From: Serratia sp. DD3
Lineage (GTDB): Bacteria > Pseudomonadota > Gammaproteobacteria > Enterobacterales > Enterobacteriaceae
Direction of reading: 5' to 3'
Length of the DNA stretch: 64,000 nt
NCBI RefSeq assembly: GCF_000496755.2
Contig: NZ_AYKS02000017.1
Location: 1 to 64,000, forward strand
In this document: in pieces, positions 1-7,310 of the stretch
How the letters are laid out: every line of letters begins with the position of its first letter
Position numbering within the stretch: position 1 is the stretch's first letter
Program-made: the position numbers and the translations under genes
The notes under the pieces: model-generated
Seen by the model: the letters and a program-made list of their open reading frames with translations, nothing else
Told to the model about the DNA's origin: nothing
Database searches by the model: none

Positions 1-315
1 CCGGCTAAACCGGTGCAGTGGCTGACGGATAACGGTTCAGCGTACACCGCGCATGACACAAGGAAGTTCGCCAGAGAGTTGAATCTGGAACCGTGTACAA
101 CAGCAGTAAGTAGCCCGCAAAGTAACGGAATGGCAGAGCGGTTCGTGAAAACGATGAAGGAAGACTACATCGCGTTCATGCCAAAACCGAATGTGAGAAC
201 GGCACTGCAGAATCTTGCGGCGGCGTTCAATCATTACAATGAAAATCATCCGCATAGTGCGTTGGGATATCACTCCCCGAGAGAATACCGACGCCAGCGG
301 GCATCGTTAACTTAA
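1..315 (+). CDS. IS3-family transposase OrfB, C-terminal part (cut by window edge)
   Basis: The reading frame is open from base 1, so the gene starts outside the window. The visible 104 residues are the end of a DDE integrase-type transposase: the DNGSAY block, which carries the second catalytic Asp, then [14 protein letters not shown] with the catalytic Glu, and a tail with [19 protein letters not shown]. This pattern is typical of IS3-family OrfB and closest to the IS2 group from memory. OrfB acts on the ends of its own element. Whether the element is complete cannot be seen. Confidence 0.9.
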   Translation, partial: PAKPVQWLTDNGSAYTAHDTRKFARELNLEPCTTAVSSPQSNGMAERFVKTMKEDYIAFMPKPNVRTALQNLAAAFNHYNENHPHSALGYHSPREYRRQRASLT

Positions 316-346
316 GATACAAAAGCTGTCTGGAGATGGCGGGTCA
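1..346 (+). mobile_element. right part of an IS3-family (IS2-group-like) insertion sequence
   Basis: This covers the transposase end plus a short non-coding tail. The proposed right terminus is near base 346, where the sequence GTCTGGAGATGGCGGGTCA ends in CA. IS3-family ends are 5'-TG...CA-3' and are commonly preceded by such a GC-rich imperfect repeat. The left end is outside the window, so the inverted repeat and any target duplication cannot be checked; the exact end is inferred. Confidence 0.6.
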
Positions 347-441
347 AGAACAACCTGATCGACAATGTGACCGCGAGATTACCAACACCCAAGCCAGATG
401 ACTTGCCAACAAAGGCCTCTCTTCAACATGCATTAGATTGA
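343..441 (+). pseudogene. orphan C-terminal coding tail beside the IS end
   Basis: Directly at the proposed IS end a reading frame of 32 codons runs to TGA at 439-441. It reads VKNNLIDNVTARLPTPKP and continues DDLPTKASLQHALD. It has no start of its own and looks like the last residues of a protein whose body was removed or displaced by the IS. The family is not recognised. It could also be a chance open frame. Confidence 0.3.
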
Positions 442-576
442 AAAAACAACTATCCGTTTGGCATTTGTTAAGTGTTGTTACGCTGACTCAAACCATCGCC
501 TCTTCGTAAACTTTATCTACTTCAGCAAACCTTAGCACGCGCTCTAGGCGGGTTAATACCTACCCCAAATAGGGGA

Positions 577-1464
577 CTACGCCATATCGAATTTATTCTT
601 TGGCATATCGTTATTGAGCAACTCGGATACGATATCATTCACTTCTCCCTGTACGTAGGTCCAATATTCTGGGTTATCGAGGGTTCTTTCTTTAATTTGC
701 TGGGGAATAAAACGGCTCATTTCCATGTTGAAGTCGTTACGTACTTCGTCTTCCGACATCAGTTTGGCTAGCTGTACCGCGAGCGCATGATGAAAGTCTT
801 CTGTCTGCTTTTGTCTGGCGACCAGTTTTTGCTCAACCAGTGTCTTTGATAAGTTGATACCGCGTTGCTTTATCCAGACAATATCCCATATATCTCGGGG
901 TTTTATACGTCTTGCTCGATAAGCTAAGGCGATCAGTTTATCTGCCAGCGTTTCTTGTAAAGACTGTACCGGAACCAAGATCCCCTCTGTCGGCACAACA
1001 ATATCGTAGTGATTTAATAACGCACGCTTTTCGATATCGAATGACGGAATAGCGCATACATCAATATGCATTTTTTGCCGAGGTAAATCGGGACGATTAG
1101 CCTCTTTTACGATGCTAATTTTCCAAGAAACAGTATCACCCTGCTTTTCACCAGAAGGTTTGCTTACCCAAACTTCCGTTTCATACTTGTTCTGAATGTA
1201 GGTTTGGATTTCGGATTCTAGCCCTTCAAATTCCGAAGGTTTGAAATCATGACCGCCATTAAAATCAAGGTCTTCTGACAGCCTTGCGCTGTTGTAGCAC
1301 ATGCGCAATGATGTGCCACCAATGAAGGTAAGCCGCTGCATAACCCCTTGCTTGATCAACACATCCATAATGTCATGATGCAGGATCTCTTTCTCTATTA
1401 CCGGTGTCACTGCTGCATAATCAGGGTTGGCCTGCACGATTTGGCGAATTTGTTGCTTCAGCAT
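577..1464 (-). CDS. type IV toxin, AbiEii/AbiGii nucleotidyltransferase family
   Basis: This 295-residue protein belongs to the AbiEii toxin family. AbiEii-type proteins are nucleotidyltransferases of the DNA polymerase beta fold that arrest growth and can act in phage abortive infection. Visible motifs are GGTSLR at 49-54 followed by SEDLDF at 63-68 (the GS-x-DxD metal site), HIDV around 133-136 with a third Asp, and LADKLIAL (173-180) with RDIWDI (190-195), the conserved C-terminal motif. All expected catalytic motifs are present, so the toxin is probably intact. It follows its antitoxin gene with a one-base gap, in the usual antitoxin-first order. The nucleotide used and the RNA target cannot be read from the sequence. 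Confidence 0.9.
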   Translation of the reverse strand: MLKQQIRQIVQANPDYAAVTPVIEKEILHHDIMDVLIKQGVMQRLTFIGGTSLRMCYNSARLSEDLDFNGGHDFKPSEFEGLESEIQTYIQNKYETEVWVSKPSGEKQGDTVSWKISIVKEANRPDLPRQKMHIDVCAIPSFDIEKRALLNHYDIVVPTEGILVPVQSLQETLADKLIALAYRARRIKPRDIWDIVWIKQRGINLSKTLVEQKLVARQKQTEDFHHALAVQLAKLMSEDEVRNDFNMEMSRFIPQQIKERTLDNPEYWTYVQGEVNDIVSELLNNDMPKNKFDMA

Positions 1465-1465
1465 A

Positions 1466-1990
1466 TTAGCTCTCCAACATATGTAGATTGCGCTGGCAGT
1501 GCTTTAGGTCAGCGATCGCTTGTTCTGTGTGCGCTCGGTACATTTTGATATCTGGGTCAAAGTACAAATTGGGGGCAATTTGCTCAACAGGCTTTTTAGT
1601 ATGGGTCAATTCAATCACGCCATAGGGCGTATCAAAGCAACCACTTCGACCTTTAGTCATCACCGAGACTCTCCCCATCACGACTTGTGAAATATCACCA
1701 GTATGACTTAGCTGGCTTTCTAGGCTGATGTAGTTCAGCACGGAGCTCCGCAGCTTTTTGACAATTTTATAAATCGCAGTCTCAGGTTCAGGCGGCGTGA
1801 TAACGCTTTCATATAACCCTTTCACAACCCGTCTGAGTAGCCCTTTCTTAACGCAATCTGTTAGGAACTTTCTAAAGGCTGGGTCACAAGGCACGCCAAG
1901 CATAAAAGCCAACTCCGCTGCACTATGAATGCCTCCGCCTGCATTAACCGCTTTAGCCAATGCACTTAATAGCTCACCCGATTTGGTCAT
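1466..1990 (-). CDS. type IV antitoxin, AbiEi family
   Basis: AbiEi-type antitoxin with an N-terminal winged-helix DNA-binding region (residues about 1-60, with AAELAFMLGV and KKGLLRRVVKGLY) and a C-terminal antitoxin domain. In characterised AbiE systems AbiEi neutralises the toxin without forming a stable complex and represses its own promoter by binding inverted repeats. The start is uncertain. The frame is open to GTG at 2038 and has ATGs at 2011 and 1990; none has a clear Shine-Dalgarno sequence. I chose 1990 because the perfect inverted repeat 1991-2033 then lies fully upstream as an operator; starts at 2011 or 2038 would place it partly inside the gene. Confidence 0.82.
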   Translation of the reverse strand: MTKSGELLSALAKAVNAGGGIHSAAELAFMLGVPCDPAFRKFLTDCVKKGLLRRVVKGLYESVITPPEPETAIYKIVKKLRSSVLNYISLESQLSHTGDISQVVMGRVSVMTKGRSGCFDTPYGVIELTHTKKPVEQIAPNLYFDPDIKMYRAHTEQAIADLKHCQRNLHMLES

Positions 1991-2033
1991 AGGTCTACAC
2001 TTAGTTGCCATTATGGTAATTAAGTGTAGACCT
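1991..2033. promoter_or_regulatory. AbiE operator candidate, inverted repeat 1
   Basis: Perfect 13-bp arms AGGTCTACACTTA (1991-2003) and TAAGTGTAGACCT (2021-2033) are separated by 17 bp, immediately before the chosen AbiEi start. Known AbiEi proteins bind paired inverted repeats to repress their operon; binding here is inferred. Confidence 0.7.
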
Positions 2034-2058
2034 CGCACGGAAGTTTAACAATAAAAAA

Positions 2059-2097
2059 GTCTACGTAACATTACTTATTAAGTAACATTATGTAGAC
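2059..2097. promoter_or_regulatory. AbiE operator candidate, inverted repeat 2
   Basis: A second symmetric site has outer arms GTCTAC (2059-2064) and GTAGAC (2092-2097) and inner arms TTACTTA (2071-2077) and TAAGTAA (2079-2085). It shares the GTCTAC/GTAGAC ends with repeat 1, and the two centres are about 66 bp apart, roughly six helical turns. The abiE promoter probably lies between or across these sites. Confidence 0.65.
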
Positions 2098-2171
2098 CTG
2101 TTAAGTAAGGGGATCCATTACCGGCTTAGAAAGCGAGATTGCTATCTAGGAACGCTACCTTGCGGAGTTTA

Positions 2172-2205
2172 GCTATTCCTTGCTGGCATTACAGCAAGGA
2201 ATAGC
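2172..2205. repeat. perfect 14-bp stem-loop between abiE and vasL
   Basis: GCTATTCCTTGCTG (2172-2185) and its exact complement CAGCAAGGAATAGC (2192-2205) enclose the loop GCATTA. No T-tract follows on either strand, so it is not a standard intrinsic terminator. Its role is unknown. Confidence 0.6.
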
Positions 2206-2231
2206 CAGGGCTGCTGACGATTTAATCGTGC

Positions 2232-2261
2232 TTTACGACTGTGACTTTTACGACTGTGACT
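2232..2261. repeat. 15-bp perfect tandem duplication
   Basis: The unit TTTACGACTGTGACT occurs twice head to tail (2232-2246 and 2247-2261) in non-coding DNA. It is probably a replication-slippage duplication; no function is evident. Confidence 0.6.
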
Positions 2262-2379
2262 GCTGGTCATGAGTCGCTTAAAACGACGCTCAAACTCCAA
2301 CGCATCCTTGTTAAACCGATAAGACAAGTAGTTGGGTCTATTTCTTGCTCACCATATGATTTTTTCGCTTAACAAGATC

Positions 2380-2433
2380 TTATAAACCAGCCAGGCTACG
2401 GTCATATATACCCGTAGCCATTCACACGGCTGG
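2380..2433 (-). terminator. intrinsic terminator after vasL
   Basis: Read on the minus strand after the vasL stop, an outer stem CCAGCC/GGCTGG surrounds an inner perfect stem GGCTACGG/CCGTAGCC, followed by a short TTTATAA stretch. It probably ends the T6SS transcription unit. Confidence 0.55.
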
Positions 2434-2448
2434 CAAATAAATGCCATA

Positions 2449-3795
2449 TTAACGACTTCCCACCTGCTGTTTGATCAGCATATAGCGGTTAAGCAGTTGT
2501 GCCAGCCGCAGTTCTGCCTGTGACTGTACATTGCCCGATAAGCTGTTATCTGTTGAGGCCGTCGCCAGTTGGCGCAGTTGCTCTTCCATCGGCACCGTTT
2601 TGCCAAATTCCTGGGTAATGGCAAACACCATGGTTTTCAGTTCGCTGCCCGTCATGTATTTGCCCTTCCGTTCATCCAGCGCATTCAGCCGGTCGGTCAG
2701 TTGCTGGAGTTTCACCATCCCCTGATGCCAGTTGTCTAGCGCCGCCAACGGTAAAGCATTGGCTTCCAGCTGTTGTTGCCACGCTTTCTGCATCTGTTCC
2801 GCCTCCGGGTTGCTCGGCCACAGGGTCTGTGACTGCGCAATCAGTTGCTGTCCATACTGCAGCGCCCAGGCCGGGGGCAGTGCCATTAGCCAGTTAAGCT
2901 GCGTAGTATTCTGCTGCGCCAGATTCCCCGCCTGCCGCTGGGCCAGTGAACCCGGCTCACGCAATGCATTGAGTTGAGCAGCCTGACGCGGGAGTTCGGG
3001 CAACGGCGTTATTGATGCCACCAGTTGTTGCTCCACCGCCGTGGGCGAATGCAGGTGATGCCAGCCCCAGAGTAGCAGGCCCCCCACCAATAAAGCACTA
3101 CTAGCCCCGCCGATAAACGACCAGACATAACCCCGTTTCTCCGGTGGAGGGGGAGGTTCCGGCAACGATTGTGCTACGTAGACCAGTGGTTGATGGCCGC
3201 TCAGTTCAGTCACCGGTTGTGCCGTGACAGCTTGCGCAGGCAGCACTACCGTCGGTTCTGGTTGCCCTTCATAGGGGGCATTTTCCAACCGGGTGATGGC
3301 CTGCTTGACCTGATGCAGTAACCCGTCCATCCGGCTGGCTTGTTTCAGCTCATGGCGCACCAGCGCCTCACAAAAGCTGTTCAGCCCTTTTTCCGCCTGA
3401 TACAACGCCGGCAGTTCATCACGCGCATCGAGGGGAAAGGTGCGCAATACCGCCTGCAAACGAGGGCTCAGACCGGCGATAATTTCCATCCGCGCATGAC
3501 TGTGCCCCGGCCACATCACCGCCCATTGATAACTCACCAGCGCATTGAGCAGTGCCAGCCCTTCGTTAAACCCTACCATCCCGGCAATATGGGTACGTGC
3601 CAGGGTGTACCAGGCGGCGGTCTGCAGCTCGACCCCATTTTGTTCAAACAGCCGCAAACACAGGATTTCCGCCTGTTTCCAGTTCACATCTGGCCGCGCC
3701 GGATGGGAAAGCTTCATCATCTCATCCCGCAGCGCGGCATAATCAGCCAGGGCTCGCGGGTCACCGCCGTTTTTAAGTTGTCTGCGTGTATTCAC
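2449..3795 (-). CDS. vasL: type VI secretion ImpA-N/VasL-family protein
   Basis: This 448-residue protein has an N-terminal ImpA_N-type domain (about residues 15-130, with the WPGHSHARMEIIAGL block), a low-complexity Pro-rich linker near 180-220, one transmembrane segment around 228-245 (SFIGGASSALLVGGLLLWGW), and a C-terminal Gln-rich helical domain. This is the VasL layout, a membrane-anchored relative of TssA found with T6SS clusters. It starts at GTG 3795 with GAGGGAG seven bases upstream. It is the last gene of the remnant cluster. Its partners for a working secretion machine are not all present here, so function is doubtful although the frame is intact. Confidence 0.82.
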   Translation of the reverse strand: MNTRRQLKNGGDPRALADYAALRDEMMKLSHPARPDVNWKQAEILCLRLFEQNGVELQTAAWYTLARTHIAGMVGFNEGLALLNALVSYQWAVMWPGHSHARMEIIAGLSPRLQAVLRTFPLDARDELPALYQAEKGLNSFCEALVRHELKQASRMDGLLHQVKQAITRLENAPYEGQPEPTVVLPAQAVTAQPVTELSGHQPLVYVAQSLPEPPPPPEKRGYVWSFIGGASSALLVGGLLLWGWHHLHSPTAVEQQLVASITPLPELPRQAAQLNALREPGSLAQRQAGNLAQQNTTQLNWLMALPPAWALQYGQQLIAQSQTLWPSNPEAEQMQKAWQQQLEANALPLAALDNWHQGMVKLQQLTDRLNALDERKGKYMTGSELKTMVFAITQEFGKTVPMEEQLRQLATASTDNSLSGNVQSQAELRLAQLLNRYMLIKQQVGSR

Positions 3796-4023
3796 GTGGC
3801 AAGCTCCCTCTGTTCCAGAAGAAAATTAATTAATAATCGAGTTTATTTTATTGAAGGAAATACGTTGAAACCCGCCTCGCAAGCAGTAACGAGAGAGACT
3901 CTCTGCCCATTAAAGAGCCGCGTATCTTTCTTCACAATCCAACCTTAAATTGTTTACTCTGCAATGATATATTGACTGTTACTTATCTCACTACCCATAA
4001 AAACGCCACTGCACATCTCTTTT

Positions 4024-4176
4024 TTACTCTTCAACTCCCTTAAGTTCAGCTATTTTATCCTTTAAGCTATTGATCTTCCTTATTGAAAAAAATGAAATAA
4101 TCGCGAGGATAATAATAAATAAGATTATTGACGCCCAGTACAATTCATATACTACATCATATATCCCCGAGACCAT
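4024..4176 (-). CDS. small single-pass membrane protein, unknown
   Basis: A 50-codon frame from ATG 4176. The product has one transmembrane segment (WASIILFIIILAIISFF, about 14-30) followed by a charged helix (SIRKINSLKDKIAELKG). It lies 6 bp after the preceding small membrane gene and probably shares its transcript. No family is recognised. The position inside the T6SS remnant would fit an immunity-type or accessory membrane protein, but this is only context. Confidence 0.5.
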   Translation of the reverse strand: MVSGIYDVVYELYWASIILFIIILAIISFFSIRKINSLKDKIAELKGVEE

Positions 4177-4182
4177 AAAATA

Positions 4183-4356
4183 TTAATTCTTACCCATAAA
4201 ATAGGGTTCAAAGCCATACTTAACATCCACCAAAATAACATACAGCATAGCTGTCATTACAGTAAAAAATATAAAGACTGGCGACAGCCATGTAATCAAG
4301 CGTAACATAAATTTAATCATTTTCAGATCATGATATATACCTATAAGTTGCTTCAT
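4183..4356 (-). CDS. small membrane protein, unknown
   Basis: A 57-codon frame from ATG 4356 with AGG shortly upstream. The product has a basic N-terminus and one long hydrophobic segment (about 20-43, from ITWLSPVFIFFTVM onward), then a short soluble tail. It forms a tight pair with the next small gene. It is AT-rich compared with tssA and vasL, as are the other cargo-zone genes. Function unknown. Confidence 0.5.
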   Translation of the reverse strand: MKQLIGIYHDLKMIKFMLRLITWLSPVFIFFTVMTAMLYVILVDVKYGFEPYFMGKN

Positions 4357-4462
4357 TGCAACCTGCCTTCGCCCCAGCCACAGAGTTATTATACCCCCAG
4401 GGTCGCTCAGTTAAGGCTTAAAGCATTTCGCTTTATTTTAACTATATTTTTTACCTGATTTA

Positions 4463-4723
4463 CTATCTGATAAATTTATTCGATAGTAGAATTACGCTGG
4501 TGCTTAGCAAAAAGCCAACCCAAGTGAATAGGTATATATTATCAATTGAATTCAATAAAGCATCATAGCCATTGTAATATTCTCTATTACCCAAGATTGT
4601 AAGTGCCTTATAATTTAGCAATACATTTACAGCTGGAATGGCTAAGCCTATAAAAAACACCAACAGAGCAAGGAAAATAAAAACAAGTTTATATGGTTTA
4701 TATTATTTATTGAAACAGCCCAT
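4463..4723 (-). pseudogene. small two-TM membrane protein with early in-frame stop
   Basis: From ATG 4723 the frame reads MGCFNK, then TAA (4703-4705), then continues open for 80 codons: YKPYKLVFIFLALLVFFIGL..., ending LLSNKFIR. The continuation has two hydrophobic segments. The uninterrupted part could be translated only from a weak TTG at 4663, which would lose half of the first membrane segment. The simplest reading is a gene of about 86 residues broken by a nonsense codon at position 7. The family is not recognised. Confidence 0.5.
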
Positions 4724-4786
4724 TTATTGACCCGACTTTCACCATCAGTGAAAATCGGGTTTAGCTTTTTTAATGTATGGGACGCA

Positions 4787-4867
4787 TCATATTCCGTGAT
4801 AATACTTATCACCTCCACCACCGCAGGTCGTTTTATCCTGGATGAACAGATAATAAGCTTTTGTCAT
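4787..4867 (-). pseudogene. truncated PAAR-domain protein (T6SS spike tip)
   Basis: The frame starts at ATG 4867 with AAGGATAG upstream, 27 bp after the tssA stop. It reads MTKAYYLFIQDKTTCGGGGD and ends after 26 codons at TGA. The GDKTTCGG-like opening is the hallmark start of PAAR proteins (normally about 90 residues), which cap the VgrG spike. Everything after the first strand is lost, so this is a remnant. It shows a PAAR gene once followed tssA. Confidence 0.65.
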
Positions 4868-4894
4868 TCTCTATCCTTTTAATTATGAAATCAC

Positions 4895-6490
4895 TCAACC
4901 ACACAATACCGCCGCACGCGCTGGGTCGAGGCTGATAAGCCCGGAAAGCAGGGATTCCATCTCCGGTTGCAGGCGGTTTTTATCCGCTTCGCTACGCGCC
5001 GCTTTTAACCGCAACAGTTTCAGGCGGCGGGCCTTCACTTCAAACATCAGTTCCGGGGTCCATTGCGGCAGAGTGAGTGTATGACCACTGCTGTCGAGCT
5101 CCGCCAACAGGTGCAGGGCCATGTCGTTTTTACCGTACTGCTCCGCTACCCGCGCCATCAGCAGGCGCATCAGCCAGCGGTCACGACTGCTAGTGAACCC
5201 TGGGCGCGCCTGCAGCCAATTCAACGCAGCTTCAATTCCTTCGCTGTCTGCCAGTTGCAGCACTTCCGGCTCCAGGGTCAATATCTCATCATGGGCATGA
5301 GAAGCCGCCGCCACCGATTGCCCCTGCCAGCCCGGCAGATTGTCCTGAACCTTTTCCTCTATCCAGTTCAGGGTCACTTCATCGGCAAAAGGAGTGCCGT
5401 CACTGAACGCCAGGTTTTCCAGCCCCGGCAAGCGGCTCAGTAGCCCTTGCAGGTCATGGCAGATAATATCCGCCACCACACCGTCACTCCCCAGTTTCAC
5501 CCAGGCCTGCCACAGATACCATTGCACATCCAGGCACAGATGATTGACCCCCTGGGAAAATTGGCTGTCCGCCTGCTCCAGCAACTCCGTCCAGCTCTGC
5601 TGAAGATAAAGCCGTTTCAAGTGGGCACGGTGTTCTGGTTTCGGGGGAGCCAGGCGGGTACGGCCACTGGCATCCAGCGGCGGCAGTTGCGTCAGCGTAT
5701 CCCAGCGCACACTCTTCATCAGGTGATGCCCCGCCAGCCAGCCCCCGGGCTGGTCACGCAGGTACTTTGCCAATACCCGGGCCTGATCGAGCAAGTCACG
5801 CCCGGAGGTGATGGCGGCCATGGATGGTACCGTGCTGGCAGAGGAGACCACGGTATCGTTACCCTCTCGGCTGGTCTGCGGCACCAGACTATTAGCTCCT
5901 CCGCTTCTTGCCAGACGGGTTTCCAATGCCAGATACAGCGGCGACAGTTGCGGACGGGCGCTCTCTTCCAGCGTCTGCAGCACCTGTTCAATCAGCTGCA
6001 GGGCACCGGCCATGCGCTGCATCACCGCCACATCGGTTTCCGGGTAGCGTGACAAACTATCTAGCATTCGGCTACTGGCCAGCCATTCCAATGCGGATTT
6101 GCGGGGGCGCTCACGCTGTGGATGCAGTTGCCCGCCAAAGCGCTGTAACATCCCGGCCAACAATGCCAGCCCGTCCGCCAAACCGGTATCCCCATCCTGA
6201 TGTAGCCGTGCCCAGATATAAAAGGTCACGACCCGCAGATCCTTGCTGATGGTGGTCAACAGTTTTTCCGCCAGGGTGCAGATAAGTTCGGTATCCATCC
6301 CGGAGAGTTTATTGACCTCTTCGCGAATGCGCTGAAAATCTTCGTCATAACCCGGGTCTTCACCGGTTGGCAGGCTCTCACTCAAAGGGGCCAACCAGCT
6401 ATTCCAGTGGGCAATAAAGGTTTGCTCCTGTTGCGCCAGAGTCTGTTCATCCGCCTGGCAGGCAGCCATTAAACTTTGCAGGTCAGCCAT
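4895..6490 (-). CDS. tssA: type VI secretion protein TssA (ImpA/VasJ type)
   Basis: This 531-residue protein has an ImpA_N domain (about residues 35-160, with PTGEDPGYDEDFQRIREEVNK and LRVVTFYIWARLHQDGDTGL), a variable linker, and a long helical C-terminal VasJ-type domain. TssA proteins connect the baseplate to the growing sheath. The start is ATG 6490 with GGAG upstream. Its ATG overlaps the stop of a preceding coding tail (TAATG), so it was once translationally coupled to an upstream gene that is now mostly gone. The frame is intact and GC-rich, unlike the DNA on either side. Confidence 0.88.
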   Translation of the reverse strand: MADLQSLMAACQADEQTLAQQEQTFIAHWNSWLAPLSESLPTGEDPGYDEDFQRIREEVNKLSGMDTELICTLAEKLLTTISKDLRVVTFYIWARLHQDGDTGLADGLALLAGMLQRFGGQLHPQRERPRKSALEWLASSRMLDSLSRYPETDVAVMQRMAGALQLIEQVLQTLEESARPQLSPLYLALETRLARSGGANSLVPQTSREGNDTVVSSASTVPSMAAITSGRDLLDQARVLAKYLRDQPGGWLAGHHLMKSVRWDTLTQLPPLDASGRTRLAPPKPEHRAHLKRLYLQQSWTELLEQADSQFSQGVNHLCLDVQWYLWQAWVKLGSDGVVADIICHDLQGLLSRLPGLENLAFSDGTPFADEVTLNWIEEKVQDNLPGWQGQSVAAASHAHDEILTLEPEVLQLADSEGIEAALNWLQARPGFTSSRDRWLMRLLMARVAEQYGKNDMALHLLAELDSSGHTLTLPQWTPELMFEVKARRLKLLRLKAARSEADKNRLQPEMESLLSGLISLDPARAAVLCG

Positions 6491-6612
6491 TATTGTGCAC
6501 TCTCCATGAGTAAATTATTGCTATTGCCGGATGGGGCTGTCTCCGCCACCAAGGCGTCAACACGGAAAGCCTGAACCGGTAAGGTAAAATCGTCAATCTC
6601 GCTTCCTTTTTG
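6490..6612 (-). pseudogene. C-terminal tail of a lost gene upstream of tssA
   Basis: The bases upstream of tssA keep an open frame ending in TAA that overlaps the tssA ATG. It reads GSEIDDFTLPVQAFRVDALV, then AETAPSGNSNNLLMESAQ. It is GC-rich like tssA, while the DNA just beyond about 6613 is AT-rich and encodes an unrelated gene in another frame. This looks like the last 40 codons of a former T6SS gene whose body was replaced. I cannot name the gene. Confidence 0.5.
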
Positions 6613-6613
6613 A

Positions 6614-7249
6614 TTAGATGGAATATATATGAACTTGTTTAAATATGATAGGATATATCTCTTTATTTATACTTTCATCTTCAAGGAGAAAATCTAAAAA
6701 TAACTTATTGCGATAAGTATACCTTGCCACTTTAAACTTATTAATTGCCTTTAGTCCATCATCATTAATATAAACAGTTTCTTTATCATAAACGCCTTTA
6801 AACACAAGTTTTATTGTCTCTATCTCTTTTATATTAAAGGGAACACTAACACTCGAGGCGTTAAAGGCCATGCCAAGTGATACATAAGAAGAAGTCCATT
6901 CATTTGAGTTATCTTCTTTAAGCAAGTCTACGTCCACTTCTTGCTTATGTGACATAATATATCTATTTATAGGTCCCCTCTTGGGATAATATGGAGATGC
7001 TTGATCGTAGAAACCAGTATCTCCCTCTAATTGCTCATCAATTGAGCTTTCTTGCGAAAGAATTTTCACTGACGTGCGAATTGCTTCGAGAAACACATTT
7101 TTGATATCTACCTCCATCTTTATGCCCCCATCATATTGTTCATTCCTTTGTTCTTCAGATGCATAGCTTATCGCAGGGATAAATGTGACGAGAATCAACA
7201 ATGACATGCTAATATTTAATAAAATATTGCTTTTTTGATGTGTTGCCAT
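6614..7249 (-). CDS. exported protein of unknown function
   Basis: A 211-residue product with a clear signal peptide (basic start, hydrophobic core ILLNISMSLLILVTFIPA, likely cleavage after ISYA at about residue 30). The mature part is charged, with no Cys and no motif I recognise. The start at ATG 7249 has GGAG seven bases upstream. The gene is AT-rich and sits where T6SS clusters carry effector and immunity genes; periplasmic immunity is possible but unproven. Its 3' end abuts the leftover tail in front of tssA, marking a recombination or insertion junction. Confidence 0.6.
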   Translation of the reverse strand: MATHQKSNILLNISMSLLILVTFIPAISYASEEQRNEQYDGGIKMEVDIKNVFLEAIRTSVKILSQESSIDEQLEGDTGFYDQASPYYPKRGPINRYIMSHKQEVDVDLLKEDNSNEWTSSYVSLGMAFNASSVSVPFNIKEIETIKLVFKGVYDKETVYINDDGLKAINKFKVARYTYRNKLFLDFLLEDESINKEIYPIIFKQVHIYSI

Positions 7250-7310
7250 AAGTCATCTCCGTTTATAAAGTTGATAAACAGATACTGTTAGTGGTTTTAT
7301 TAATCAATAT

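Noticed and set aside
3340..3948. 202-codon plus-strand frame opposite vasL
   Set aside because: It is antisense to a well-supported gene and rich in residues that arise from the complement of GC-rich codons.
4731..4760. hairpin CCCGACTTTCAC/GTGAAAATCGGG with T-tract as a terminator on the plus strand
   Set aside because: No plus-strand gene reads into it. It may be a relic or a bidirectional signal, but the orientation does not fit any gene here.
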